Origin: Teredinibacter turnerae T7901
Lineage (GTDB): Bacteria; Pseudomonadota; Gammaproteobacteria; Pseudomonadales; Cellvibrionaceae
Length of the DNA: 64,000 nucleotides
Assembly: GCF_000023025.1 (NCBI RefSeq)
Contig: NC_012997.1
Span: forward strand, 3,779,125 to 3,843,124
Direction of reading: 5' to 3'
This document shows positions 39,401-45,330 of this stretch, piece by piece. The notes under the pieces are model-generated. The model was not told the DNA's origin. It worked only from the letters and a program-made list of their open reading frames with translations, and searched no databases. The translations under genes and the position numbers were made by a program. How positions within the stretch are numbered: position 1 is the first letter of the stretch; each line of letters starts with the position of its first letter.

Positions 39401-40003
39401 ACGGAAGTGACTCAATACCGCCTGATACTGCTGCTGGAAACGGGCTGAAAACAGCGCTTGCGGTTGAACTTCACCGCGCTCATATTCGAGCGTCCAGTTT
39501 CCCCCCAACGCAGAAGCGCCGGTGCGGTCCATAGATGCTGCCACGTCCAGACCAGAGTAATCCGACATCGCCGTCAAAAAGTGCTCGCCATCCCGGCCAG
39601 CTGCCACGTCGCACCCATACACATACCAGTCGGCGCCAGGTGTGAGTTGCTGGCCCATTTCCGCCAGGTCTCGCCCGTAAGAAGGCAAAGATACGCTGTC
39701 AATCAGCTGGCCCCCCAGAAAAAGCTCACCAGCTGCACCGTGCGATACCAGGTGCAAGCGACTCACCGGCGCAGAACGCGCGGCCAGTGCATCGCGAATT
39801 TGCGCGAACGGGTTGGTTCCTTGTTTCAGCATCAAAACTTGTGTGTCATCGCCCAGGTCAGACACCATGGCCTGCCATTCATCTACTTGCGGGTCGATAA
39901 CTACAAGATCATTCTCGTCTGCCAGTGCGTTGCGCATAGGCGTTAAAGCGACAAGAAACAGCGCTGCAGCTTTTAGTTGTTTAAGGTGCCAATTTTTAAA
40001 CAT
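30470..40003 (-). CDS. Giant surface protein: DUF4347, Ig/cadherin-like repeats, thrombospondin-3 repeats, GlyGly-CTERM-like segment, OmpA-type C-terminus
   Basis: 3177 residues in one open frame. Order: signal peptide (about 1-29, ...MRNALA); DUF4347 domain (about 30-185, HLVSHGAAGELFLGGQ); beta-rich region with one cadherin-like unit (DLFNVNPNSGALSF) to about 915; nine He_PIG/Ig-like repeats of about 95 residues (about 917-1759) with the recurring NKPSWASFNTATGVLTGTPG pattern, plus one more Ig-like unit; about 950 residues of Asp-rich calcium-binding thrombospondin-type-3 repeats (about 1847-2796); GGGSFG (2808-2813), a hydrophobic segment and KRR (2827-2829), i.e. a GlyGly-CTERM-like signal; a second signal-peptide-like segment; a beta-barrel (from about E2850); one more TSP3 unit; and a peptidoglycan-binding OmpA domain (about 3070-3177). 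It looks like a surface protein fused to an OmpA porin. Probable role: adhesion or surface layer. Confidence 0.88.
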   Translation of the reverse strand: MFKNWHLKQLKAAALFLVALTPMRNALADENDLVVIDPQVDEWQAMVSDLGDDTQVLMLKQGTNPFAQIRDALAARSAPVSRLHLVSHGAAGELFLGGQLIDSVSLPSYGRDLAEMGQQLTPGADWYVYGCDVAAGRDGEHFLTAMSDYSGLDVAASMDRTGASALGGNWTLEYERGEVQPQALFSARFQQQYQAVLSHFRGGSMSWRLVDADGDTQLDDLELTVKSAWRWNSMSPPSNSSLIVSGTDQPLTFVQTSDEVVYVNGEYNAPGDTTPTTADYALSTRTFTANDIPQGQAFLIRWNGGARISDLRNNADGNWNIQTLVNTSNGNLAPKIDLPIIYEVPQLQSDGVSTLQSYTFPVTSTDPNADKMRFRLATEDELGGLAGGYVNPTGFTINTNTGVVTWNDSGTLTPGLYSAGIVVEDVRADGTVISKSHVDFILDLQPKAAVPFEVSNNIPESRNVIVEKGDSYNFQITGTAVDVSSLGTLQGTLTESSTVDGDFTFAPGAIGTGLDPGTYPITFEIYDTSDARSKSYLILNFIVPDPLAPRLQNVESDTITYASTDAQLVDVDSDAILTDRDNGGNPVTHLNNGLLRFNVSFADGEYEVLGFTSEGDGPGQFRRDGYEIYYEGSKIADIDTYEDGVGNALRIQFGTVSTATVQALVRKLTYNDTFVLRASGRRNLSLYVQDGDGLARNYSLYVDVQEHPEKPATSGPVVVNNHLHLRNVADNVITSNDLQFADADTDPSNVTIVINSTPNGIFWRLGAPTVAITSFTQQEVNDGKIYYDHRTGPYAPPEVNLSATDGTTPAGPYDSEISFTSNDNSAYTLDENTTSVGLVPVHGESGTVTYSLIPYPDYNQGDLFNVNPNSGALSFKVAPDYENPVMSGIPNQYKLAVQVIGSASSGHVQKITVDVRDVNEAPVITGTPAASVRVPASYSFTPTATDPESDAISWSIANKPSWMSFDTSTGALSGSPSDSDVGSYTYIFIIASDGNLNSHITLDIDVVERNYAPVIIVEGKSTAENTPFSYTPTVADGNSGDVLTYSITNKPAWASFNTATGEISGTPGFDDAGAYNGIQITVDDANGGVTQSDAFQIFVTDTNRAPTISGTPATTGSEGVAYSFVPTGFDPDGDRLAFSVLNLPPWASFDDTTGTVSGAPGFTDSGTYSNIIVGVNDLRSGVDTLPAFSIVVAEVNRAPTLSGTPAVSVAEDASYSFAPVVNDPDTDNTLTLSITNKPSWASFNTTTGALTGKPGFEDAGTYSGIVISVVDNLGEGNSLPAFTITVTNTNRAPTITGVPATSVTEASNYSFVPSATELDSSDSVSGFSITNKPAWASFNPTTGELSGTPGYEDAGSYNGIVISVTDTVGGTSSLPAFSITVADLNREPVISALPPGQPIAEAETYTYAATATDADSDILTYSIVNKPSWASFNTATGVLTGTPGYDDAGRYDGIVIEALDGKGGRAAVGPFGIQVQNTNRLPTISGTPLPTIAEGQPYSFTVSATDPDTGARLSYRGEYLPSWLSVDPTTGTVTGTPGYEDAGTYANVAIIVEDELGGRDTLGPFAITVTDTNRAPTIAGTAPGSTDEGGSFYFTPTASDPDSDPLTFAVSNKPSWAQFNSNTGVLSGTPGYLDAGQYAGITVTVSDGRGGSAVFGPFSVDVNNLNRAPTISGTAAPKGTEKLAYSFTPSVVDPDTDDVHTFSVTNKPAWASFNTATGMLSGTPQDGDEGTYSGIVISVDDGKGGSDALAPFAIQIDNDNTAPVASGISANIVEDQPYEVTITAQDGENDPLTFIVVDQPEHGTLTGTGPKFVYTPNLDYVGADQFTFRVSDGELQSDLTTASFNVEADLDGDKIIDDLDSDVDGDGIPNAEDGSGDSDDDGIIDSRDTDSDNDGIPDSVEGAEDQDQDGIPNHQDLDSDGDNLPDALEGTVDSDEDGTPDYLDTDSDNDGISDLIEGAEDSDKDGTPDYLDSDSDNDGISDKDEGADDIDNDGIPNYLDDDADNDGMKDADEGTADSDGDGTPDYLDTDSDNDGISDKDEGATDSDNDGTPDYLDTDSDNDGISDKDEGADDIDNDGIPNYRDDDSDNDGMSDKDEGSADSDNDGTPDYLDSDSDNDGISDKDEGSADSDNDGLPDYLDSDSDNDGISDKDEGSADSDNDGTPNYRDEDSDGDGIPDADESQADSDGDNIPDFIDTDSDNDGISDSEEGARDSDNDGVSDYLDTDSDNDGIDDKDESTGDSDGDGTPDYLDTSIDEDGDGIPDIIEGAGDDDGDGIPNYADIDSDNDGILDNQEEGISGKDSDNDGIDDSFDVDETGGVDLDNDGIDDGYVLRDTDEDGIPDMLDPDSDGDGIPDALEAVREPVDSDNDLIDDRFDVDQTGGIDTDGNGIDDRFDAGQTGGPDADNDGIDDTTVPQADADHDGIPDYLDSDSDNDGIPDSVEAGNTGNDTDGDGIDDQYDADFTGGADLNGDGVDDDAALRDSDGDGIPDLRDLDSDNDGFFDVDEAGYPDLDENGMVDDESLVTGPALDSDNDGIPDYLDLDSNNDGINDIEGNAAHVLDEDGDGRIDNMVDSDQDGIHDLLDQQPNAFGSGSDKDHDSVPAGLDRDQDGDGISDAVEGMGDLDNDGLADALDLDSDNDGLPDSLETDRPAPTGVDTDFDGIDDAYDVDVTGGVDADGDGVDDRFQEVDTDGDGLPDYRDLDSDNDGIPDSEEQLLVPLTGMDSDSDGIDDAVDVDNTGGVDANNDGVDDALVVTTDFDNDGLPDYRDTDSDNDGVLDGDENGDFNNDGIVDRLQVDNGVETGVNGGGSFGLWLLMMMGALVLVKRRASRPLLVVALLLASVAGRAAECDYSSAYRQAGCWYLGLGAGVSKLEPEPTDATSWQVNDSSSNAVGVFAGLRLSDHLFAELSHYDLGTATLSSVNPSITLEPEIDYSITGLSAGYWLRNYGARLNAFVKVGLQTLDTTSTNISHQNNSTQFTLGVGGEWLISEKWFARVSLDSYDKDAQAATLSVARYLGKASPKPAKAEPVAAAPADADNDGVIDADDQCPQTPEGVAVNHFGCPEISPVTVHFAFNSAVLSAETQAQLDALAQGVAAANYDFRVKIAGHADWVGSEAFNQGLSEKRANAVANYLSERLQLNAEKWDTRGYGEVKPVADNNSAQGRAQNRRVEITFK
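31610..34465. repeat. Tandem TSP3-coding repeats
   Basis: About 2.85 kb of near-periodic DNA coding for DSDNDGIxD-type calcium-binding repeats inside the giant gene. Several neighbouring units around 33500-34100 are almost identical at the DNA level, so unit number is likely to vary between strains. Long antisense open frames rich in Val/Ile are artefacts of this composition. Confidence 0.9.
34725..37251. repeat. Nine He_PIG/Ig-like domain repeats (coding)
   Basis: Nine successive units of about 280 bases code for modules that start NxAPxIxGTP and contain KPxWASFN(T)xTGxLxGTPG. They are diverged at the DNA level, so this is an old expansion. Confidence 0.85.
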
Positions 40004-40052
40004 AAGAGTGCCTCTGAGCCAGATCCTCAGGTTGCGTTGGAGTTAAAGGGAA

Positions 40053-40457
40053 TTAGTCGACGCGGTAGCGCAGCGTTGCGGTGCGCTCCTGCTTCACCCG
40101 GGTACCCGGGAAAAAATCAAAACAATAAATACCAACATCACCGATGTCGGCCACGCCCTGGTGCGAATCTGCACCCTTCAGGCGAAGAAAATGCGTTGTG
40201 GCGTATTCACCCCCAGACGGGTGAAAATGAAAATCGAACCTCACTGGCACTTGCGCGGTAAATTCGTAGCGCACACTCGCCTCGGTTTTTTCGTCCAGGC
40301 GGAAACAGACTTCCTGGCTCCAATTGTCGTTGACACGAAATCGAACAATTTCTTCGTGCCACTCGCCCAGCATGGGCGCACTCCCGCCGTGACCAAATGC
40401 TGGAACAGCAGCCACGAGAACCAAACTAAACGCTATAAGAGATGCTTTAAACGACAA
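40053..40457 (-). CDS. Small secreted hypothetical protein upstream of the giant gene
   Basis: 134 residues with a signal peptide (LIAFSLVLVAAVPAFG, cut near HGGSAP). The mature part is beta-rich with HFHPSGGEYATTHFLRL and two cysteines (QEVCFRL, IYCFDFF) about 70 residues apart. No family is recognised with confidence. It must start at TTG (40457), since the next in-frame codons upstream include a stop. It ends 49 bases before the giant surface-protein gene on the same strand, so the two may be co-transcribed. Confidence 0.55.
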   Translation of the reverse strand: MSFKASLIAFSLVLVAAVPAFGHGGSAPMLGEWHEEIVRFRVNDNWSQEVCFRLDEKTEASVRYEFTAQVPVRFDFHFHPSGGEYATTHFLRLKGADSHQGVADIGDVGIYCFDFFPGTRVKQERTATLRYRVD

Positions 40458-40461
40458 CTTT

Positions 40462-40477
40462 TGTGATCCATGTCACT
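40462..40477. promoter_or_regulatory. CRP/Vfr-like operator
   Basis: TGTGA-N6-TCACT, one base from the ideal CRP palindrome, lies five bases upstream of the TTG start at 40457. So close to the start it would block rather than activate that gene, or act on transcription to the right. Confidence 0.4.
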
Positions 40478-40875
40478 TTTTAATGCGATTAGTTCCAAGA
40501 TTAAACGAAAGAAAAAACAAATAAAACTTTTTTCTTATATTTATTTTGGTATATGGACATTGTTACGTTTATATGTATGCCATCAGTAAAACTTTATAAT
40601 TATAAAAACTTGAAAACCTCTGAATTTATACTAGAAGCAAAGTATGTATGTGCTCACTTACAATAGAGGGTGCATAGCACAAAAGTATTAGATATTTCTA
40701 AAAAACTTGCTGATGCAGGTTGGGCGCCGAGTAATGGCGAGGAAGAATAATTGCTTTAGAAATAAGCAAACGAAGAATCAACAGGTTAGATTAATAAATG
40801 ATTTGCGCGCCAGACTGAAAAATAATCGAAAATCCGCCATCTCGGACACTCAGTCATCGCTGTGGTGTTGCGGCA
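40478..40875. other. AT-rich intergenic region
   Basis: About 400 bases, strongly AT-rich between about 40490 and 40680, unlike its surroundings. A 60-codon plus-strand frame at 40707 (MLMQVGRRVMARKNNCF) has no recognised relatives and no convincing ribosome-binding site. An undescribed RNA or promoter region is possible; nothing more can be supported. Confidence 0.35.
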
Positions 40876-41085
40876 TCACCGCTTCGTGAGCATGCGCTGT
40901 ACTATCGCCACAAACTCTTGCTCACTCAGGTCAACATGCTCCAACACGCGACCATAGAGCATGGCCGTAGGGACATTGCGCCCCTTCAGCTCCCGCTGCG
41001 CCTCCTGCAAGCATGTGAGCACAATGCGCTCTTTGCTCGTCAGCCCATCACGCACGTCTGGCAACTCATATTCAAACTCTTTCAT
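40876..41085 (-). CDS. Small conserved-looking hypothetical protein
   Basis: 69 residues (MKEFEYELPDVRDGLTSKER...), charged and mainly helical, with the look of a small helix-turn-helix-type fold (TSKERIVLTCLQEAQRELKG). An AGAGG-type ribosome-binding site lies just before the ATG. It is divergent from the FAN1-like nuclease gene, with about 120 bases between them. No family is recognised. Confidence 0.55.
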   Translation of the reverse strand: MKEFEYELPDVRDGLTSKERIVLTCLQEAQRELKGRNVPTAMLYGRVLEHVDLSEQEFVAIVQRMLTKR

Positions 41086-41207
41086 CCTAGCCTCTCACGC
41101 CCCCTAAACAAAAACCGCCAGCCAGAACGCCCTTACAGAAACCTGAGCGGGCTTGCGGCAATAACTGATCGCATATACAGTAGTACTTATTTTGCCAGCC
41201 GCTTCGA

Positions 41208-42896
41208 ATGCCGCCAATAGCCTCCGCACAATCACAACCCGTTGCGCGCACCGTTCTGCCAGACCCATTGTATTACCTGGCGAACTTCCAGCGCGTAATC
41301 CAGCGAGTGTATGAGCGTTACGACGATTTACTCAGCACCGAGGAGCAGGATTTTTACCGACGCCTGCAGCTGTTGAGTGGTGATGCACAGGCCTTGTACG
41401 TACGCCTGCTCACCCGCAAAGGCCCCCTGTTTCGCACCTCCAAATTACGCTACCAGGAGATATCAGATCAATCACAGGCGGTTGCAGACTTGGTCGCGCA
41501 ACAGCTCGTCATCCAGCCTTCCGAGATCAATCTACTCGATACCTTCCCGCTGTTCACCAAACAGGAGTGGCTAGAGTTACTACCAGGTGCCGCGGCGCAG
41601 CGGCTTGCAAAGGCAGCCCTTGTGCCACTCCTGCAAAGCCTGCCCGAGCCAGTACAAACGATAATAGAACAGCAGGGCGAAACCCTAATCCAGCTCAATA
41701 GCAGCGAGCATTTCGCTACATTTTGCCTGCTCTATTTCAGTAATGGCCGCCAGGATTTGACCGAATTTGTCCTGCGCGACCTCGGCGTGTACCGCTACGA
41801 GAATTACAGCCTGGCCAGAGCAACGCGCGTTTTCACCCATCGCGAGCAAATAGACAAGATGCTCGCCTACTATCGGCTCCGGGATGTACTGGACGATCTC
41901 GCAAGCTTGAGTCGCGAGGAAATTCTCGCCCTGAACACCCAATTGCCAGCAATTGCGTGCTCCCAGCAGCAGGATAAGTGCCGGGGTAACACCCTTGTAC
42001 AAAGGCGCATAGAGCGATTGCGCCTGCGGCTTGCACGCCAGTTGGAAAGGCTAGAAGCCTGGCAGGATGCACTGGCGCTCTACAGACAATGCCAGCAGCA
42101 ACCGAGCTGCGAGCGCCAAGTCCGCATTTTGCACCGCCTGGCGCAACATCAGGCAGCGCTCAAACTGTGCCAGCAGATGTTCGACAGCCCGAGTGAAGCC
42201 GAACAAACTTTCGCCCGGCAATTCCACCCCAAATTGCTGAAAGCACTCGGCCAGGCAGCGACTAAACCGGCGCCGCCAGCCCTAAACGAAGTCCAGTTGT
42301 TCCTGACCGCTGGCGACTCACCAAACGTGGAACTCGCCGCTGCGCAAAGTTTAAGCGTTAGCGGCGACTGTTTTTACGTAGAAAATACGCTGTTTCTGAG
42401 TATGTTTTGCCTCGTATTTTGGGAGGCTATTTTTGCCGATGTGCCCGGTGCGTTTAGCAACGAGTTTCAAACTGGTCCACACGATTTTTACGAAGAGGAT
42501 TTCGCCAGTCAACGCAGCCAACATCTTGAATCAGGCTGGCGCAAGCTTGAGCACTGGCAGCGCGCACCGGACGATCTCATCCAGGTTGCCGAGCAGAAAC
42601 ACGGAATTGCCACACCCTTTCATATGGGGTTTATGCCAGCGCCAGAGCTACTGAAGTTAGCAATAACACGCATCTCTTTGCGCCACTGGCAGATAATATT
42701 CGAGCGCTTGTTGCGTGACCTTAAGGAAAACCGCAACGGCCTACCCGATCTAATTTATTTCCCCAATACTGGCGGCTATGAACTCGTCGAAGTAAAAGGC
42801 CCCGGCGATCGTTTGCAAAAAAATCAGCTGCGGTGGCTACACTATTTTGCCGAACATCAAATTCCCTGCCAGGTGGCCTATGTGCAGTGGCAATAA
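41208..42896 (+). CDS. FAN1-like VRR-NUC structure-specific nuclease
   Basis: 562 residues ending in a VRR-NUC domain with an intact PD-(D/E)xK site: PD at D514 (GLPDLIYF) and the ExK pair in ELVEVKGPGD (E528, K530), then QLRWLHYFAEHQIPCQVAYVQ. The N-terminal and middle parts (LYYLANFQRVIQRVYERYDDLL, and helical TPR-like segments about 250-350) resemble bacterial FAN1, a flap/5' nuclease able to unhook interstrand crosslinks. The next gene, a helicase with its own nuclease motif, overlaps its 3' end, so the two form an operon and probably act together in DNA repair. Confidence 0.85.
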   Translation: MPPIASAQSQPVARTVLPDPLYYLANFQRVIQRVYERYDDLLSTEEQDFYRRLQLLSGDAQALYVRLLTRKGPLFRTSKLRYQEISDQSQAVADLVAQQLVIQPSEINLLDTFPLFTKQEWLELLPGAAAQRLAKAALVPLLQSLPEPVQTIIEQQGETLIQLNSSEHFATFCLLYFSNGRQDLTEFVLRDLGVYRYENYSLARATRVFTHREQIDKMLAYYRLRDVLDDLASLSREEILALNTQLPAIACSQQQDKCRGNTLVQRRIERLRLRLARQLERLEAWQDALALYRQCQQQPSCERQVRILHRLAQHQAALKLCQQMFDSPSEAEQTFARQFHPKLLKALGQAATKPAPPALNEVQLFLTAGDSPNVELAAAQSLSVSGDCFYVENTLFLSMFCLVFWEAIFADVPGAFSNEFQTGPHDFYEEDFASQRSQHLESGWRKLEHWQRAPDDLIQVAEQKHGIATPFHMGFMPAPELLKLAITRISLRHWQIIFERLLRDLKENRNGLPDLIYFPNTGGYELVEVKGPGDRLQKNQLRWLHYFAEHQIPCQVAYVQWQ

Positions 42897-45288
42897 GCCC
42901 CCACCAAACGCCGCTGCCCAAGCCTGCTATCCAGACCTGAATTTAAGTGTCACAGAGTTGGTCAGCTTTGCTGCCAGAAAGGGGGATCTGTTCAATGATG
43001 ATGCCGGGGGACCCGATGCGCAACAAGGCCAACGCGGACATCAGCAAATTCAAAAATCCCGTAAAGCGCCATGGGAAGCCGAAGTTACGCTAAAGGATGA
43101 GTGGCTGGTGGAAAACCAGCGCGTGACACTAGGTGGCCGGGCGGATTTAATTAACCGCAGCACCAAGAATATAATTCTCGAGGAAATAAAAACCTGCCTG
43201 ATTCCCGGTCATCTCATACCCGAAACACGCAAGCTTTTACACTGGGCGCAACTTCGGGTATACGCGGCGCTCTATGCTCACATGACGCCTGAGCGCCAAG
43301 AAAATGCGCCGCTGGCATTGCGCCTCACCTATTTCGATCTCACGACGCAACAAATATCTCAGCAGGACGACGACATTCTCCCGCAAGAAGCAATTGAATA
43401 TTGCGAAAGTTTACTTACTGTTTATTTGCGTTGGTGGCAACAGATTTACGATCGCCGTACCGCAGCGCGCGCTTTTGCCCGCGACCTGTCGTTTCCATTT
43501 GCACACTACCGCCCCCTGCAACGAGAAACCGCCGCCGAGGTGTACCGACACATTCGCGACAAACAGCCTATCTTAATCGAAGCACCCACGGGCTCGGGCA
43601 AAACGTTAACCGCACTGTTTCCTGCAATAAAAGCCTTTGGCGAAAACTTGCATACGCAAACTCTCTACCTTACTTCCAAAGGCTCAACCCAGGTTCAAGC
43701 CGAGTCCACTGTGCGCCAATTGGACCCAGAGGGTTACCTGGACACGCTTATTATTCAAGCGCGCGATAAAGTCTGCCCCTGTCTCTCCAACAACGAAAAC
43801 ACGCGCAGTTCCTGTACTGGCGACAATGGATATTGCACGCGAACAGTGGGTTTTTATGATCGCCTTCCCTCTGCGCGTAACGAAGCGCTAAGAACTACGC
43901 TCACCAAAGTTGCCCTTACGGAAATTGCAGATACTTATCATATTTGCCCATTTGCTTTAAGCCTGCATCTAGCACCATGGCTGTCTTTTGTCATTGCTGA
44001 TGTTAATTATTTTTATGATCCACTGGTACGACTTAGCTGCTTCGATGAACACACTAATTCGCGGGTAATTCTTCTCGATGAAGCGCACAACCTTCCCGGC
44101 CGTGCACGTGACATGTACTCCGCGGAATTGGATTCCGCATTGAGTGAAGGTGTACGCAAGAGCCTGCCGCGTAAGGCTGCAAAGCTGAAAAAAGCCATTT
44201 CCAAACTGGTGCATCTGCTACGACTTCTAGACGAAAATCCGATTAACGAAAAAGATTTAACGCGATTGATGTATTTTCCACTGCAAAATCTCTTGCAGGC
44301 CCTGCAACAGGATGAAGCGGAGGCAGAAATAACGGGAAGCTCAGCTATGCCCAACTCCAGCTTTAGAGAATGGCTAAAGCAGTTGTATCGATTTGCGGTG
44401 ATGTTACAACTGCTTTCAGCCGCCCACATATCTATTTTGACTAAAAATGGCAAAGAGCGGGTGCTAAAAATTCGCTGCCTTGATGCGAGTGGCTATTTAG
44501 AAAAACTACAGTCTCAAGCCCGCTCAACAATCGCCTTTTCGGCTACGCTCGACCCGTTTAATTTCACCAGGCAGCAACTGGGGCTGCCACAACAGACACA
44601 AGGTTACCGCCTGCCACCAGTGTTCCCAGAGGAAAACCAATACGTAATTTGCACCACGTATATACCTACCCACTGGCGTAAGAGGAAAGAGTCCCTGAAC
44701 CCGCTTGTTGAACTCATTCGTGAACTGACACGCGCAAAACCCGGCAATTATCTGGTGTTTTTCCCTTCTTACGCTTATCTGGAAATGGCAGCAACGGCTT
44801 ATCAAGCCGCTTTTCCTGAGACCGAACTATTCCTGCAAACCGCCGCGAGTTCCGACAGTCAACGCCAGGAATTTATCAACCTCTTTTTAAACGGCGGCGA
44901 GCCGAAACTCGGATTTGCGATAGTCGGCGGTATATATGCAGAAGGTATTGATTACGCAGGTACTGCATTATTGGGTGCGATTATTATCGGTACCGGCATG
45001 CCACAACCAGATGATGAACAACAACAGATGAGCCAGTATTTTTCGCGTTGTGGTTTAAACGGTTTTCAGTACGCGTTCCAGTTTCCGGGCCTGATACGTT
45101 TACGACAAACGGCCGGACGAGTGATCCGCACAGAGAGCGACAAAGGTATTATTATTTTCGTAGAACCGCGGCTATTGCGAGCGGATAACTGGAACTACCT
45201 GAGTACACATTTAAAAATGCAAATCAGCGAATCGCCAGCCCAACTGAGCCAGCAGATTCGCGATTTTTGGCAGTTACCCGAACAATAG
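42880..45288 (+). CDS. Nuclease-helicase fusion: PD-(D/E)xK N-terminus plus XPD/DinG-like Fe-S helicase
   Basis: 802 residues from the ATG at 42880, which overlaps the nuclease gene by 17 bases; the frame is open further up to 42847. The N-terminal part has a RecB/Cas4-like site GRADLI (D89) ... LEEIKT (E102, K104). The rest is a superfamily-2 helicase: Walker A APTGSGKT (235-242), a cysteine-rich insert (C299, C301, then SSC, GYC and HICPF) expected to hold a [4Fe-4S] cluster as in XPD/DinG, DEAH box LLDEAH (398-403), FSATLDPF and the QTAGRVIRTESDKG motif VI. It should unwind and possibly degrade DNA in the 5'-3' XPD-type direction (inference). It ends shortly before a convergent gene. Confidence 0.88.
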   Translation: MCSGNKPPPNAAAQACYPDLNLSVTELVSFAARKGDLFNDDAGGPDAQQGQRGHQQIQKSRKAPWEAEVTLKDEWLVENQRVTLGGRADLINRSTKNIILEEIKTCLIPGHLIPETRKLLHWAQLRVYAALYAHMTPERQENAPLALRLTYFDLTTQQISQQDDDILPQEAIEYCESLLTVYLRWWQQIYDRRTAARAFARDLSFPFAHYRPLQRETAAEVYRHIRDKQPILIEAPTGSGKTLTALFPAIKAFGENLHTQTLYLTSKGSTQVQAESTVRQLDPEGYLDTLIIQARDKVCPCLSNNENTRSSCTGDNGYCTRTVGFYDRLPSARNEALRTTLTKVALTEIADTYHICPFALSLHLAPWLSFVIADVNYFYDPLVRLSCFDEHTNSRVILLDEAHNLPGRARDMYSAELDSALSEGVRKSLPRKAAKLKKAISKLVHLLRLLDENPINEKDLTRLMYFPLQNLLQALQQDEAEAEITGSSAMPNSSFREWLKQLYRFAVMLQLLSAAHISILTKNGKERVLKIRCLDASGYLEKLQSQARSTIAFSATLDPFNFTRQQLGLPQQTQGYRLPPVFPEENQYVICTTYIPTHWRKRKESLNPLVELIRELTRAKPGNYLVFFPSYAYLEMAATAYQAAFPETELFLQTAASSDSQRQEFINLFLNGGEPKLGFAIVGGIYAEGIDYAGTALLGAIIIGTGMPQPDDEQQQMSQYFSRCGLNGFQYAFQFPGLIRLRQTAGRVIRTESDKGIIIFVEPRLLRADNWNYLSTHLKMQISESPAQLSQQIRDFWQLPEQ

Positions 45289-45330
45289 TTTCAAATATGC
45301 TTTGAGATGAATAGCCGTAGATACGGCATG

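Noticed and set aside
40707-40889. 60-residue plus-strand frame in the AT-rich region
   Set aside because: No ribosome-binding site or relatives; it overlaps the end of the convergent small gene.
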